64,000 nucleotides of DNA from JANQEU01 sp965228045 (GTDB lineage Bacteria; Bacteroidota; Bacteroidia; Cytophagales; Cyclobacteriaceae): positions 1,860,001-1,924,000 of the forward strand of contig OZ245789.1 in assembly GCA_965228045.1 (NCBI GenBank), read 5' to 3'. Under the pieces are notes generated by a model. It ran no database searches, was not told the DNA's origin, and was given only the letters and a program-made list of their open reading frames with translations. Shown in pieces: positions 17,579 to 26,350 of the stretch (its first letter is position 1; each line of letters begins with the position of its first letter). A program made the position numbers and the translations under genes.

Positions 17579-18904
17579 ATGGCATTAAAGCATAGGGTAA
17601 AAGGTCTTAGGTACTTCCTGGAGGTTGAAGTCTGGAAAGTTAAGGTGTCCTCCCTTCCGAAAGCCCAGAGATTTCTTTACCATCAAGTAAGGATTTTGAT
17701 CATTGCTTTCAGTGAGTTCAAGAAGGACAACATCACTGAAAAAGCCTCGGCTCTTACTTTTTTCACTTTGTTATCGATCGTTCCTGTTATTGCCATGGCC
17801 TTTGGTATCGCCAAGGGATTTGGGCTTGAGGATTACCTGGTAAGAGAGCTGGAAAGATACTTCACAGGTAATGAAGAAATACTGGATCAGGTATTGCTTT
17901 GGTCCACCCGAATGCTGGAATCTGCTGATGGTGGAATTATTTCGGGGATCTCATTTGTGTTCCTGGTATATGCGGTCATAAGACTCCTAAACAACATTGA
18001 GCTGGCATTCAACGCTATTTGGGAAACAAGGAGCAGAACCTGGCAAAGAAAACTATCCGACTATCTCTCTATCATTATGCTGGGACCAATTTTTGTGATC
18101 CTGTCCAGCAGTGCCACGGTTTTTGTAGCTGCCAAAATTCAGGATTTGACTTCCCAGGTGGAGATTTTAGATTATGTAAGACCTGCGATTTTGTTAGGAC
18201 TGAGGATTTTGCCTTACATGATCATCTGGATCTTACTGATGATACTTTATATCATTTTCCCCAATACAAAGGTGAAATTTGGTCCGGCTATTGTCGCTGG
18301 AATCATCGCGGGGACTTTGTTTCAGTTGACACAATTTGCATGGATTAATGGTCAGGTATATTTGTCCAGGTATAATGCCATATACGGGGCCTTTGCCATA
18401 TTGCCATTATTTATGATCTATCTTCAAACGAGCTGGTTGATCGTTTTACTGGGTGCCGAATACGCCTATGCCACCCAGCATGCCACCACCTGGGAATATG
18501 CTGGTAGTAAAATGAAACTTTCACCAAATCACCGTAAAAAGGTTACTCTGTTAATCCTCAGACACATAGTCAAAAATTTTGAGTTGGGAAACAAACCTTT
18601 AAACCTCAGTGAACTTTCCAGTATCATTCAGATACCTTATAGGTTTATTCGCGATATATGTCTGGAACTGGAAGAAATTGGTTTGCTCAATAAAGTATCT
18701 GATGATGAAAACGAAATGTTTCAGCCAGCCATCGGCGTTCAGCGGATAGACATTCATACGGTCCTGAGAAAGATTGATTATAAAGGATTTGACAAGCTCA
18801 AAACCAATGATGACGAGGTGTATCAGGAAATTGAAACTTTGATGACGGAAATCGACGATCTTGTCCGCGAATCCAAATCCAACAAGCGATTAGTAGATTT
18901 ATGA
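17579..18904 (+). CDS. YihY/virulence factor BrkB family membrane protein
   Basis: A 441-residue protein. The central ~270 residues hold six hydrophobic helices with family signatures A-S-A-L-T-F-F-T-L-L-S-I-V-P near TM1 and R-L-L-N-N-I-E-L-A-F-N-A-I-W in the middle. About 120 C-terminal residues look like a winged-helix-type soluble domain (L-N-L-S-E-L-S-S-I-I-Q-I-P-Y-R-F-I-R-D-I-C), a common addition in this family. The molecular role of YihY proteins is unsettled. The 3' end overlaps the convergent DUF4442 gene by 6 bp. Confidence 0.88.
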   Translation: MALKHRVKGLRYFLEVEVWKVKVSSLPKAQRFLYHQVRILIIAFSEFKKDNITEKASALTFFTLLSIVPVIAMAFGIAKGFGLEDYLVRELERYFTGNEEILDQVLLWSTRMLESADGGIISGISFVFLVYAVIRLLNNIELAFNAIWETRSRTWQRKLSDYLSIIMLGPIFVILSSSATVFVAAKIQDLTSQVEILDYVRPAILLGLRILPYMIIWILLMILYIIFPNTKVKFGPAIVAGIIAGTLFQLTQFAWINGQVYLSRYNAIYGAFAILPLFMIYLQTSWLIVLLGAEYAYATQHATTWEYAGSKMKLSPNHRKKVTLLILRHIVKNFELGNKPLNLSELSSIIQIPYRFIRDICLELEEIGLLNKVSDDENEMFQPAIGVQRIDIHTVLRKIDYKGFDKLKTNDDEVYQEIETLMTEIDDLVRESKSNKRLVDL

Positions 18905-19396
18905 GCTGCGTTGCTTGAAGGACCAGGTAATCTCAAAACGAGATACCTCCGTTCCATCCGCCATTCTCCCGATTGTCTTGAAAGTAGCCGTCTGAGCTTC
19001 ACCCGTATTTTTGCATTTCTCTATGGCTTCAAAGGCTTTGTGACCGTCATTGCATTCAAAATATACTCTTGAAACTGCCTTTTTGGAAAAATCTGCCTTC
19101 AGGTCGACCAGAATAAATGCAATGGATGGTTTTTGCCCGGAGATAGCCAGTAAGCAAGGTGTGGCAGTGGAAAACTCAGCCGCCATTGACTGAACTGCAA
19201 AATACATTGACCTGAATGGATTTTTATTTAACCATTTGAACGGTACGCTTGTGATGCATTTTTCAGGACTTACTTCCCTGACACGGATGCCAGCTAAGAA
19301 TCCCATAGGGAGCTGGTTCAAAAGCCAGAAAGGCAATTTCCAACTCGTTACAAGTTGAAGAAGTTTTTTCTGTTTGCTATTTAGTTGAAGCTCCAT
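18899..19396 (-). CDS. DUF4442 hot-dog fold protein (thioesterase-like)
   Basis: A 165-residue protein resembling the DUF4442 family of the hot-dog superfamily, which includes acyl-CoA thioesterases. Recognisable blocks are N-P-F-R-S-M-Y-F-A-V-Q-S-M-A-A-E (the helix at the start of the fold) and the following strands. No catalytic activity has been fixed for the family. I take the ATG at 19396, whose A is the last base of the symporter stop (TAATG), rather than an in-frame TTG 6 bp upstream. The TAATG junction implies translational coupling to the symporter. Confidence 0.78.
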   Translation of the reverse strand: MELQLNSKQKKLLQLVTSWKLPFWLLNQLPMGFLAGIRVREVSPEKCITSVPFKWLNKNPFRSMYFAVQSMAAEFSTATPCLLAISGQKPSIAFILVDLKADFSKKAVSRVYFECNDGHKAFEAIEKCKNTGEAQTATFKTIGRMADGTEVSRFEITWSFKQRSS

Positions 19397-21081
19397 TACC
19401 AAAACATTGCGTAAAGAAATGCGGTAATGAGCAAGATAATCATTGCAGCAATGTTAAATGCCGGAGGTGTGGAAAAAAGATCCCGGGTCAGCTTAATGCC
19501 TTTCTCGTCATTTGTGCCTTTTCCTTCAATTTGGCTGATCACAATGATGATCAAAAGGCTGAGCAGACAGGTAATAAGCATCTGATGCATAAATGGAATG
19601 GTCACAAACATGGCGCTATCTGCCCATTCATTAGGTCCTACTTTAAAGTACATCGCAATTGGAATTGACAAAATCACACCCCATATGGCGGCATTGTTTG
19701 TAGCCCTTTTCCAGAACAAGCCAGTTATGAATACCGCGAGAATACCCGGGCTTACTACCCCCGTGTACTCCTGAATCAACTGAAATACCTGACCGACATT
19801 GCCAAGCTGAGTGGCGAGCGGTATTGCGACAAGCAAGGCTACAGTGGCAGTGATTCTCCCCACTTTGACGGTAGTTTTATCACTAGCCGTTCTGTTAAAA
19901 TAAGGTTTATAAATATCCATCGTAAAGATGGTAGCTGTACTGTTAAGCATAGAAGCCAATGATGATACGATAGCTGCGGCCAGGGCTGCTAGAACGAGTC
20001 CTTTCAGACCAACTGGTATAAACGACTTGATCAACCAGGGGGAGGCGTTGTCATTAACAACATTTCCGCTTTCTCCGAAAAATGTAGGATCGGCGATAGC
20101 GGAAGTTACCTGTCCTGACGGATCGGAATTCATGACAAAGGCTATGATTCCGGGAATCACTACAATGAAAGGAATGATCAGTTTCAGACCTGCTGCGAAT
20201 GCAATTCCTTTTTGAGATTCGGCCAGACTTTTGGCTGCCAGCGTTCGCTGAATGATGTATTGGTTAAAACCCCAGTAGTAGATGTTGGCGACCCACATGC
20301 CACCTATAAGTACAGCTAGCCCGGGAAGGTCCCACCAGGCATCTTTCCCATTCGGCGTGATCATTTCACCTCGATCCAGTATCATGGAGAATTTCCCCGG
20401 TGCGGCGTCATAAATGAATTGTAACCCGGCCAATACGCCTCCGTTAGGAGTTACTTTATCCAGGGCTATGACGGTCATGATGATGCCTCCGATCACCAGC
20501 AGGACAACCTGTACTACATCAGTCCATGCCACAGCGCTGAGTCCACCCCAGAGGGAATAAGCTGCAGCAAAAAATGCCAGACAAAAAATGGATATCATCA
20601 AGATACTCCCATCTCCTACACCTATGATAGTGTCGAGCGCCTTGGCACCCAGGTAAAGCACAGTTGTTAAATTGACCAAAACAAAAAGTGCTATCCAGAA
20701 AACAGCAAGAATGGTTTTGAGATTCGTACTGTATCGTTTTTCCACAAACTCCGGAATCGTGTAGATCTTTTTTTCTATGAAGACCGGAAGGAAGAATTTC
20801 CCAACCACCAGCAGAGTAACGGCGGCCATCCATTCGTAGCTGGCTATAGCCAGACCAAGTGCAAATCCGGATCCGGACATGCCTATAAATTGCTCAGCAG
20901 AAATGTTAGCGGCAATCAATGATGCACCTATGGCCCACCATGGCAGGGATTTTCCGGCTAAAAAATAGTCTTCAGCATTTCTTTCATGACCCTTTTTCTC
21001 ACGTGATACATACAATCCTATGCTCAGGATCAAAATGCAATACGCCACGAAAACAAGGATATCGATCGTCGAAAAATCCAT
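19396..21081 (-). CDS. Sodium/solute symporter (SSS family, SGLT-like)
   Basis: A 561-residue membrane protein with about 14 hydrophobic helices. SSS-family blocks are A-E-D-Y-F-L-A-G-K-S-L-P-W-W-A-I-G, I-A-A-N-I-S-A-E-Q-F-I-G, Y-T-I-P-E-F-V-E-K-R-Y and G-G-L-S-A-V-A-W-T-D-V-V-Q. These match the vSGLT-like sodium/sugar branch, so a sugar or related polyol with Na+ is likely. It is the fourth gene of a minus-strand operon whose first two genes are SiaB- and SiaC-like signalling proteins (27 bp gap from the coiled-coil gene). That setting is unusual and hints at a regulated or sensory transporter. Confidence 0.9.
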   Translation of the reverse strand: MDFSTIDILVFVAYCILILSIGLYVSREKKGHERNAEDYFLAGKSLPWWAIGASLIAANISAEQFIGMSGSGFALGLAIASYEWMAAVTLLVVGKFFLPVFIEKKIYTIPEFVEKRYSTNLKTILAVFWIALFVLVNLTTVLYLGAKALDTIIGVGDGSILMISIFCLAFFAAAYSLWGGLSAVAWTDVVQVVLLVIGGIIMTVIALDKVTPNGGVLAGLQFIYDAAPGKFSMILDRGEMITPNGKDAWWDLPGLAVLIGGMWVANIYYWGFNQYIIQRTLAAKSLAESQKGIAFAAGLKLIIPFIVVIPGIIAFVMNSDPSGQVTSAIADPTFFGESGNVVNDNASPWLIKSFIPVGLKGLVLAALAAAIVSSLASMLNSTATIFTMDIYKPYFNRTASDKTTVKVGRITATVALLVAIPLATQLGNVGQVFQLIQEYTGVVSPGILAVFITGLFWKRATNNAAIWGVILSIPIAMYFKVGPNEWADSAMFVTIPFMHQMLITCLLSLLIIIVISQIEGKGTNDEKGIKLTRDLFSTPPAFNIAAMIILLITAFLYAMFW

Positions 21082-21108
21082 TGTATGATTGGTTAAGTTG
21101 TAGAATGG

Positions 21109-21663
21109 CTACCTCGGGGGTGATGCCTGTATGTTCTGTTCCACCTCTTTTTCCTGTGCCAGGATTTTCTTTTTTTCCTGGTCCAGGAAGTATGATTCCA
21201 GTCTTCCTTCCAGGAATTTAACAATGAAAAACAAAATTCCAAGGACAATCAACGATCCAATGAAGGTAAAGCGCTCAGGGAGATATCGCAACATGATGTC
21301 ATCTATCATGGGTTGGATCAGAATCTGTTCGGCTACGAAGAGGCTTAATGCAACTGTAAGCATTATGGTAGAGGCTCTTCGCCCAACTCTTGCTTTGGCG
21401 AGTTGCTGAATGGTGTCCTCTAAAAGAGTATTCTTGTCTTTTATCTCTTCGTTTTGAGATCTGATCTGTGTGTTAGCGTTGTCAAGTTTCTTCTGAAGTC
21501 TGTCGCTCACCCTGGTGATTACCTTTGCCTGAGCTACGAGTTCTTCGTATTGGTCAGAGAATCCCTCGAGATCTTTTCGATAAATGGCGTGATTATCTAT
21601 TTTCTCACGAAACTGATGAAGGTTGCTTAATTCTTCGTAGTATAATTCCCTGGGTTTGTCCAT
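21109..21663 (-). CDS. Coiled-coil membrane protein
   Basis: A 184-residue protein I cannot assign to a named family. Residues about 1-90 are a charged heptad-rich coiled coil (L-Q-K-K-L-D-N-A-N-T-Q-I-R-S-Q-N-E-E-I). Two hydrophobic helices follow (about 98-115 and 133-150), then another charged coiled coil ending S-P-P-R. The topology suggests both coils face the cytoplasm. It starts 5 bp after the SiaC-like gene and ends 27 bp before the symporter gene. It may link the soluble partner switch to the membrane. Confidence 0.7.
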   Translation of the reverse strand: MDKPRELYYEELSNLHQFREKIDNHAIYRKDLEGFSDQYEELVAQAKVITRVSDRLQKKLDNANTQIRSQNEEIKDKNTLLEDTIQQLAKARVGRRASTIMLTVALSLFVAEQILIQPMIDDIMLRYLPERFTFIGSLIVLGILFFIVKFLEGRLESYFLDQEKKKILAQEKEVEQNIQASPPR

Positions 21664-21668
21664 TGACG

Positions 21669-22049
21669 CTAGTCTTCAATTTCAATGAAATTGAAATCCA
21701 GGTCCAATAGGTCGCAATAGTCTTCTCCCGCTTCCATCATATCCTCATCATCCTCCTCGTAAAACCAATTGATCGTGAGTTCAATATCATTTTCATCCAT
21801 TTTGCTCAATCTCTTAAATACGTCAAACAAGCATTTGGAGGAGCTTGTATTGAAATATTCAAAGGCAAAGTTTGCGACAAAGGTATTCTTTCCATTCTCA
21901 ATATACTCATCGAGATTGTTTAATAATTCCTGATAAAACTGGATCGCGTTTTCAGGGCTGGATCGACCTTTTAACTCCAGGATTCCCTCTTCGGGATCGA
22001 AGTTCATTAGGGGGGTTACTCTTGTTGGTTCTAGGAATAAACGTTCCAT
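21669..22049 (-). CDS. SiaC-family regulatory phosphoprotein (DUF1987)
   Basis: A 126-residue protein of the DUF1987/SiaC family. The block F-E-Y-F-N-T68-S-S-S-K carries a threonine at position 68, the same number as the phosphorylated Thr68 of Pseudomonas aeruginosa SiaC. In that system SiaB phosphorylates SiaC, the SpoIIE-type phosphatase SiaA dephosphorylates it, and unphosphorylated SiaC activates the diguanylate cyclase SiaD. Here the kinase gene is 24 bp upstream and a SpoIIE phosphatase lies about 4 kb away, but no diguanylate cyclase is in the window, so the output target is unknown. Confidence 0.88.
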   Translation of the reverse strand: MERLFLEPTRVTPLMNFDPEEGILELKGRSSPENAIQFYQELLNNLDEYIENGKNTFVANFAFEYFNTSSSKCLFDVFKRLSKMDENDIELTINWFYEEDDEDMMEAGEDYCDLLDLDFNFIEIED

Positions 22050-22073
22050 AAATGCCTAAAGGACGATATATTT

Positions 22074-22634
22074 TTAAAATAATCTAGGTAATCTAATTTG
22101 AAGTGTAAAATAAGACACTTCTTCGCTAACCTCCTGAAATTTATATCGGAGTTTTTGACCACCGGTTTTCCTTGCAATGTCAATAAATCCAAGACCGCCG
22201 GTGCCCTTATCACTGAATTCCTGCTCTGCCAGGACTTGTTTGTACAGCCCTCTCAATTCCTCCGGAGCCACATTGTTTATTTCATCCAGTCGCTTTTGCA
22301 CACCTTCTACTTTATCAGCAGGAATATAATTTCCCGTCTGAAGACTGTAAAATCTTTTACGTGCGGCGATAAGAACTAAAGCGGAATTTGCATCATAGGT
22401 GCTGATTTTAATTTCGTCAGCATTAATTTCATCCAGGTGATAATAAAGGTTTTGAATACATTCTGTAGCTACATTGTAGAACTTCTTCTTGACTTTTCTG
22501 TTCTCCTCCAGCTCCTCCAGTCGCTCTTCCAGTGTGGCTATCATGGAAGTGACCAGGTCGAATGTAAGCTCCCCCTTGTACATCAAAATGATGTTCTGAT
22601 CGTAGATATTTTTATAACTCCTCAAATAATCCAT
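22074..22634 (-). CDS. SiaB-family protein kinase (GHKL-type, DUF6272)
   Basis: A 186-residue protein with a GHKL ATPase-like layout. N-box residues lie in N-V-A-T-E58-C-I-Q-N62-L, and a late glycine box reads D-K-G-T-G-G-L-G-F-I-D-I-A-R-K (142-156). This is the pattern of SiaB/DUF6272 kinases that phosphorylate SiaC-type proteins on Thr/Ser. It is the first gene of a five-gene minus-strand operon and is divergent from the histidine kinase gene at 22937 across a 302-bp regulatory region. Confidence 0.85.
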   Translation of the reverse strand: MDYLRSYKNIYDQNIILMYKGELTFDLVTSMIATLEERLEELEENRKVKKKFYNVATECIQNLYYHLDEINADEIKISTYDANSALVLIAARKRFYSLQTGNYIPADKVEGVQKRLDEINNVAPEELRGLYKQVLAEQEFSDKGTGGLGFIDIARKTGGQKLRYKFQEVSEEVSYFTLQIRLPRLF

Positions 22635-22936
22635 TCGGGATCTATTTTTTCGAAAAATAAGAAGTATTTACCAATAATTCCAATAGACTAAGTAATTACT
22701 CCTTAATAATAAATTATAATTGACTTAAAGTAATACTTTAGTTAAAAAACGGCAGTAATTTATACTTTCTCTGGTGATCAACAGAATTTTTAGCATTTTT
22801 ATATGTGAGAAATTACATGTTCACTCAGTAATTATTCCTGACCAGGCCTGTAAGCACTCGATATAACCTGTGCTTAATGGAAACTAAAGGTTACATAATT
22901 AGATTTGAGTAGAGTTTGCATTAACATTACCTAGTT
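22635..22936. promoter_or_regulatory. 302-bp divergent regulatory region between siaB-like and histidine kinase genes
   Basis: This AT-rich region holds no supportable ORF. AGTAAT occurs four times on the plus strand (22691, 22729, 22754, 22827). The first lies in the palindrome AGTAATTACT (22691-22700) and the second in a perfect 7-1-7 inverted repeat, TAAAGTA / TACTTTA (22726-22732 and 22734-22740). A short palindrome TTTTTCGAAAAA starts at 22646. The repeats could be binding sites of a shared regulator for the two divergent operons. No convincing -33/-7 promoter pair could be placed. Confidence 0.4.
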
Positions 22937-24838
22937 ATGAAAAAGGATTTATATGCTATTGCATACGCAGTTACCGCTTTGATCCTGGCTGGTGCTGCGG
23001 CGTATTATGTGTTTTTTATTCAGCGGGACATTTTTGAAAATGCCGACCAGGATCCTCAAATGGTGCTGCTTTCCGCAAGGCAGGAAGCGTATGGCCAGCA
23101 GATCACTAAAGCCGCTGTTGGGATGGGTTATTCTCCTAACGAAAGAGGATTCAGAATATTTCAAAACGAGCTCGCTCGGATAGTTCCGGAATGGCAGAAA
23201 GTACATCAGGCACTGATTGCGGGTAGTGAGGAGTTACAAATAAATGCTCCCGCGCCAACCGCCGAATACAATCAGTTACAGGAAGATCTGGAATTCTTCT
23301 ACAATGAAATGAGCATAAACGCCGGCAATCTCCTGAACCTGGAATACACAGAGAATCAGGCTGACGTAAATTATCTTTCGCTTAGAGGCTCCATAGAGAC
23401 CCTTCTTAATACAGTAAGAAAATATCAGGTAGCCTCAGAAAACATCACCGAATATTTCATAGATCGGTCTCAAATCAACAAGTCAGGATTTTCACTTGTA
23501 GAAAAAATTGTTCTTGGCGTGTTTGTCATGATCTTGTTGGTTCAGGGCTTATTTGTCTTTAGACCAATGGTGAAACTGGCTGGTGAAAATTATCTTTCTG
23601 CAAACAAGGCATTCCAGAAGGTTAAAAAATCGGAGCAGCAATTGAAGCTGTCTTATGTCAAGCAAAAGCATATCAACAGGCAGCTGGTCCAATCGAGAAA
23701 GGAACTCCAGGCAAAGAATGAGAAGCTGCAGGACTCTGAGTCCAAATTACTCAAAAGCACAGAAGAGCAGATTAACATCAATGAGCAATTATTGAAAGCT
23801 CAGGAGGAACTGAAAATAGCTTACGAAAGATTGCAGGAATCTGAGGAAGAAGTCAGAGAGCTTGCGGATGCACAGCTTGAGGACAACGAAAAGCTATTCC
23901 TTGCCGAGAAGAAAATGAAAGAGCTTCTTAAAGAGGAGCAGAGAAGTAAGGACGAACTCAAAAATGCTATGGAAAACCTGAAAAGTGCTCAGTCACAACT
24001 GGTTCACTCTGAGAAAATGGCATCATTGGGTCAGCTTACAGCAGGGATCGCACATGAAATCAACAATCCCATCAACTTCATCTCCAGTGGAATGAACTCC
24101 ATGAAGATGTCAATTGAGTCCATGAAGGAGATCATTGAAACTTACGGAAGACTGGAGGAGGGAGATGATCCGAAAGAGTTAATAGAGGAGATCAAGGAGC
24201 TCAAAGAGGAGCATGAATTTGATGAATTGATGGATGAGTTGGATGATCTGATCAAAGACATTAATTATGGCGTCCAGAGAACGATAGAGATTGTGAAAGG
24301 GCTAAGGGTATTCTCCAGGCTGGATGAGGAAGAAGCCAAAATGGCTAATATCAATGAGAATATAGACGCCACACTCACACTACTTAAAAATAAGACCAAA
24401 AACAGAATCAAAGTTTCTAAATACTATGATGAGAAAATGGGTGACATCGAGTGTTTCCCGGGCCAGCTCAATCAGGTGTTCATGAATATCCTTAACAATG
24501 CCATTCAGGCCATTCCTGAAGACAGAAAGGATGGAGAGATCACCATTTATACTGAGGAGGAAAAGGAGCAGGTCGTCATCCGATTGAAGGACAATGGCTC
24601 TGGTATTCCGGATGAAATCAAGTCAAGGATTTGGGAACCATTCTTCACAACTAAAGCGGTGGGTGTTGGAACAGGACTGGGGATGTCTATTACTTTCGGT
24701 ATCATAGAAAAACACAATGGTAAGATCGATTTACAATCAGAAGTGGGTAAGGGAACTGAGTTTGTTATTTCTTTGCCGAAGAAAATAGAGTTGGCTCAGA
24801 AAGAACAAAAGGAGAAAGTTACAGAAGACAAAAGTTAA
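22937..24838 (+). CDS. Sensor histidine kinase with PilJ-like periplasmic domain
   Basis: A 633-residue membrane sensor. TM1 is at about residues 8-28. The periplasmic helical domain resembles PilJ/NarX-type four-helix sensors (S-A-R-Q-E-A-Y-G-Q-Q-I-T-K-A-A, 47-61). TM2 lies at about 190-210, then a very long coiled coil (about 215-350). The kinase core has phospho-acceptor His373 in G-I-A-H-E-I-N-N-P, an N box (N-N-A-I-Q-A-I-P) and G boxes (D-N-G-S-G-I-P, G-V-G-T-G-L-G-M). The response regulator follows 18 bp downstream and is the obvious partner. Confidence 0.93.
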   Translation: MKKDLYAIAYAVTALILAGAAAYYVFFIQRDIFENADQDPQMVLLSARQEAYGQQITKAAVGMGYSPNERGFRIFQNELARIVPEWQKVHQALIAGSEELQINAPAPTAEYNQLQEDLEFFYNEMSINAGNLLNLEYTENQADVNYLSLRGSIETLLNTVRKYQVASENITEYFIDRSQINKSGFSLVEKIVLGVFVMILLVQGLFVFRPMVKLAGENYLSANKAFQKVKKSEQQLKLSYVKQKHINRQLVQSRKELQAKNEKLQDSESKLLKSTEEQININEQLLKAQEELKIAYERLQESEEEVRELADAQLEDNEKLFLAEKKMKELLKEEQRSKDELKNAMENLKSAQSQLVHSEKMASLGQLTAGIAHEINNPINFISSGMNSMKMSIESMKEIIETYGRLEEGDDPKELIEEIKELKEEHEFDELMDELDDLIKDINYGVQRTIEIVKGLRVFSRLDEEEAKMANINENIDATLTLLKNKTKNRIKVSKYYDEKMGDIECFPGQLNQVFMNILNNAIQAIPEDRKDGEITIYTEEEKEQVVIRLKDNGSGIPDEIKSRIWEPFFTTKAVGVGTGLGMSITFGIIEKHNGKIDLQSEVGKGTEFVISLPKKIELAQKEQKEKVTEDKS

Positions 24839-24856
24839 GGATTCTGAGTATTTGGT

Positions 24857-26110
24857 ATGGAAGAGACTATCGACAAAAAGACAAGTAAAGCAGACAAATT
24901 GGTTAAAAAGTACTCGGTACTTTATGTAGATGATGAAGAAACTAACCTAAGAGTATTCAAATCTAATTTTCGAAGATTCTTCAATGTAATTACAGCTGTT
25001 AATCCCGTTGAAGCCATTGACATACTCAAGGAAAATGACATTCAGGTCATCATAACAGACCAGAGAATGCCTGAGATGACAGGTACGGAATTTCTTGAAA
25101 AGATTTTACCGGATTATCCCAATGTCATCAAGATCATCCTGACAGGTTTCACGGATATAGAAGCGATCAAAGATGGAATCAATAGGTGTGGCATCTATAA
25201 GTACATCACCAAGCCATGGAACTTTGATGAAATGAAAGCCGTGCTCGACAGAGCACTGGAAACGTACCAGGAAACAATAGACAGCCAGGATCATATGCAT
25301 GATCTTGAAGAGACCAATATTGAGCTGGAGAGACGTGTGGCTGAAAGAACACAGGAGCTTAATGATATCAATGAACGACTCATTAATTCCATCAGATATG
25401 CGGGGCAGCTTCAGCTTTCGATGCTGCCAAGTGAAAAATATCTTGAGAGAATTTTCGATGAGCATTTCATCATATACAAGACCCGATACTTTTTCAGTGA
25501 AGAGTTTATCTGGACCACAAGCCTGAATTTCCGCACGGAAGATTACACTGCGGTGTGTACACTTGAATTCGATGGGAAGGGAATAGTTGGTTCGTTAAAG
25601 ACTCTAATTGCTGATTCTATTCTTACGGAACTTATCCAGGACCGAAAAGTGTATCACCCGGCTGATATCATCAAATACCTGAAAGAGGAGGTTGATGCAG
25701 CAGGTTCAAATGAACTTCAATGTGGACTGAAGGTAGGGGTTTCCGTCATCGACAATAATGAAGGAACACTGCAGTTCAGCGGATTAAATCAGGATATGAT
25801 TGTATTTGAGAACGGGAATCTGCGTGTACTTGAAGGTGAACCGGAAAAGAAATTGGACTCACTGACAGCCCACAAAATAGAATTGGAAGACGATACTACC
25901 ATGTATATGTTTACGAATGGTTTTTTCAACCAGCAAAACATAGATGGAGTTAAATTTAGCAGAGAGAAGTTCGAGGAACTATTAAAATCAGTACAGAAAA
26001 AATCGCTGGAGGAGCAATGTAAATTCTTAACCACAACCGTAGAGGATTGGACAGGAGAAGGTGGTTTGAGTGATGACATATCGGTGATAGGATTCAGATT
26101 GGAGATATAA
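24857..26110 (+). CDS. Response regulator fused to a degenerate PP2C/SpoIIE-like domain
   Basis: A 417-residue protein. Receiver domain, residues about 18-135: acidic pair D25-D26, phospho-acceptor D68, T96 and K119 are all present. A coiled coil (about 140-180) leads to a C-terminal domain that aligns block by block with the SpoIIE phosphatase at 26351-27967, including the linker (S-I-R-Y-A-G-Q-L-Q-L-S-M-L-P against S-I-S-Y-S-Q-R-I-Q-N-S-M-L-P). Catalytic blocks are altered: S-G-D-F becomes S-E-E216-F, A-D-C-T-G-H-G becomes L-E237-F-D-G-K-G, T-D-G becomes T-N354-G; only the final D406-D407 is kept. It is probably an inactive or altered phosphatase with a signalling or competitor role. Its stop shares a base with the next start (TAATG). 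Confidence 0.88.
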   Translation: MEETIDKKTSKADKLVKKYSVLYVDDEETNLRVFKSNFRRFFNVITAVNPVEAIDILKENDIQVIITDQRMPEMTGTEFLEKILPDYPNVIKIILTGFTDIEAIKDGINRCGIYKYITKPWNFDEMKAVLDRALETYQETIDSQDHMHDLEETNIELERRVAERTQELNDINERLINSIRYAGQLQLSMLPSEKYLERIFDEHFIIYKTRYFFSEEFIWTTSLNFRTEDYTAVCTLEFDGKGIVGSLKTLIADSILTELIQDRKVYHPADIIKYLKEEVDAAGSNELQCGLKVGVSVIDNNEGTLQFSGLNQDMIVFENGNLRVLEGEPEKKLDSLTAHKIELEDDTTMYMFTNGFFNQQNIDGVKFSREKFEELLKSVQKKSLEEQCKFLTTTVEDWTGEGGLSDDISVIGFRLEI

Positions 26111-26343
26111 TGGCAGTAAAGGCAAAGAATTTTAAAAATTGGTGCGAAGAAAACATTAGCCCACAATCCTGGAAAAGGGTAGTGCTGAAATCTCTTGATC
26201 ATATCCGAAAAGAAGGAATGTCCATGAAAGACTTTGAGGAGCCTTCTGATTCCCTGGAATTAACAGGAGACTTATATGTAGTCTTTTCTGCTTCTTTGAA
26301 AGAACTCTATGAGGTTTCGATAGATCAGGAAGTGCTAACCTGA
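26110..26343 (+). CDS. Small hypothetical protein coupled to the response regulator
   Basis: A 77-residue protein I do not recognise. It has no signal peptide or TM segment. The N-terminal half is basic (M-A-V-K-A-K-N-F-K-N-W), the C-terminal half acidic and probably mixed alpha/beta. Its ATG overlaps the response regulator stop by one base (TAATG), the mark of translational coupling, so it is likely a real gene acting with the kinase/regulator pair. It ends 7 bp from the convergent SpoIIE phosphatase gene. Confidence 0.7.
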   Translation: MAVKAKNFKNWCEENISPQSWKRVVLKSLDHIRKEGMSMKDFEEPSDSLELTGDLYVVFSASLKELYEVSIDQEVLT

Positions 26344-26350
26344 TACCGGC

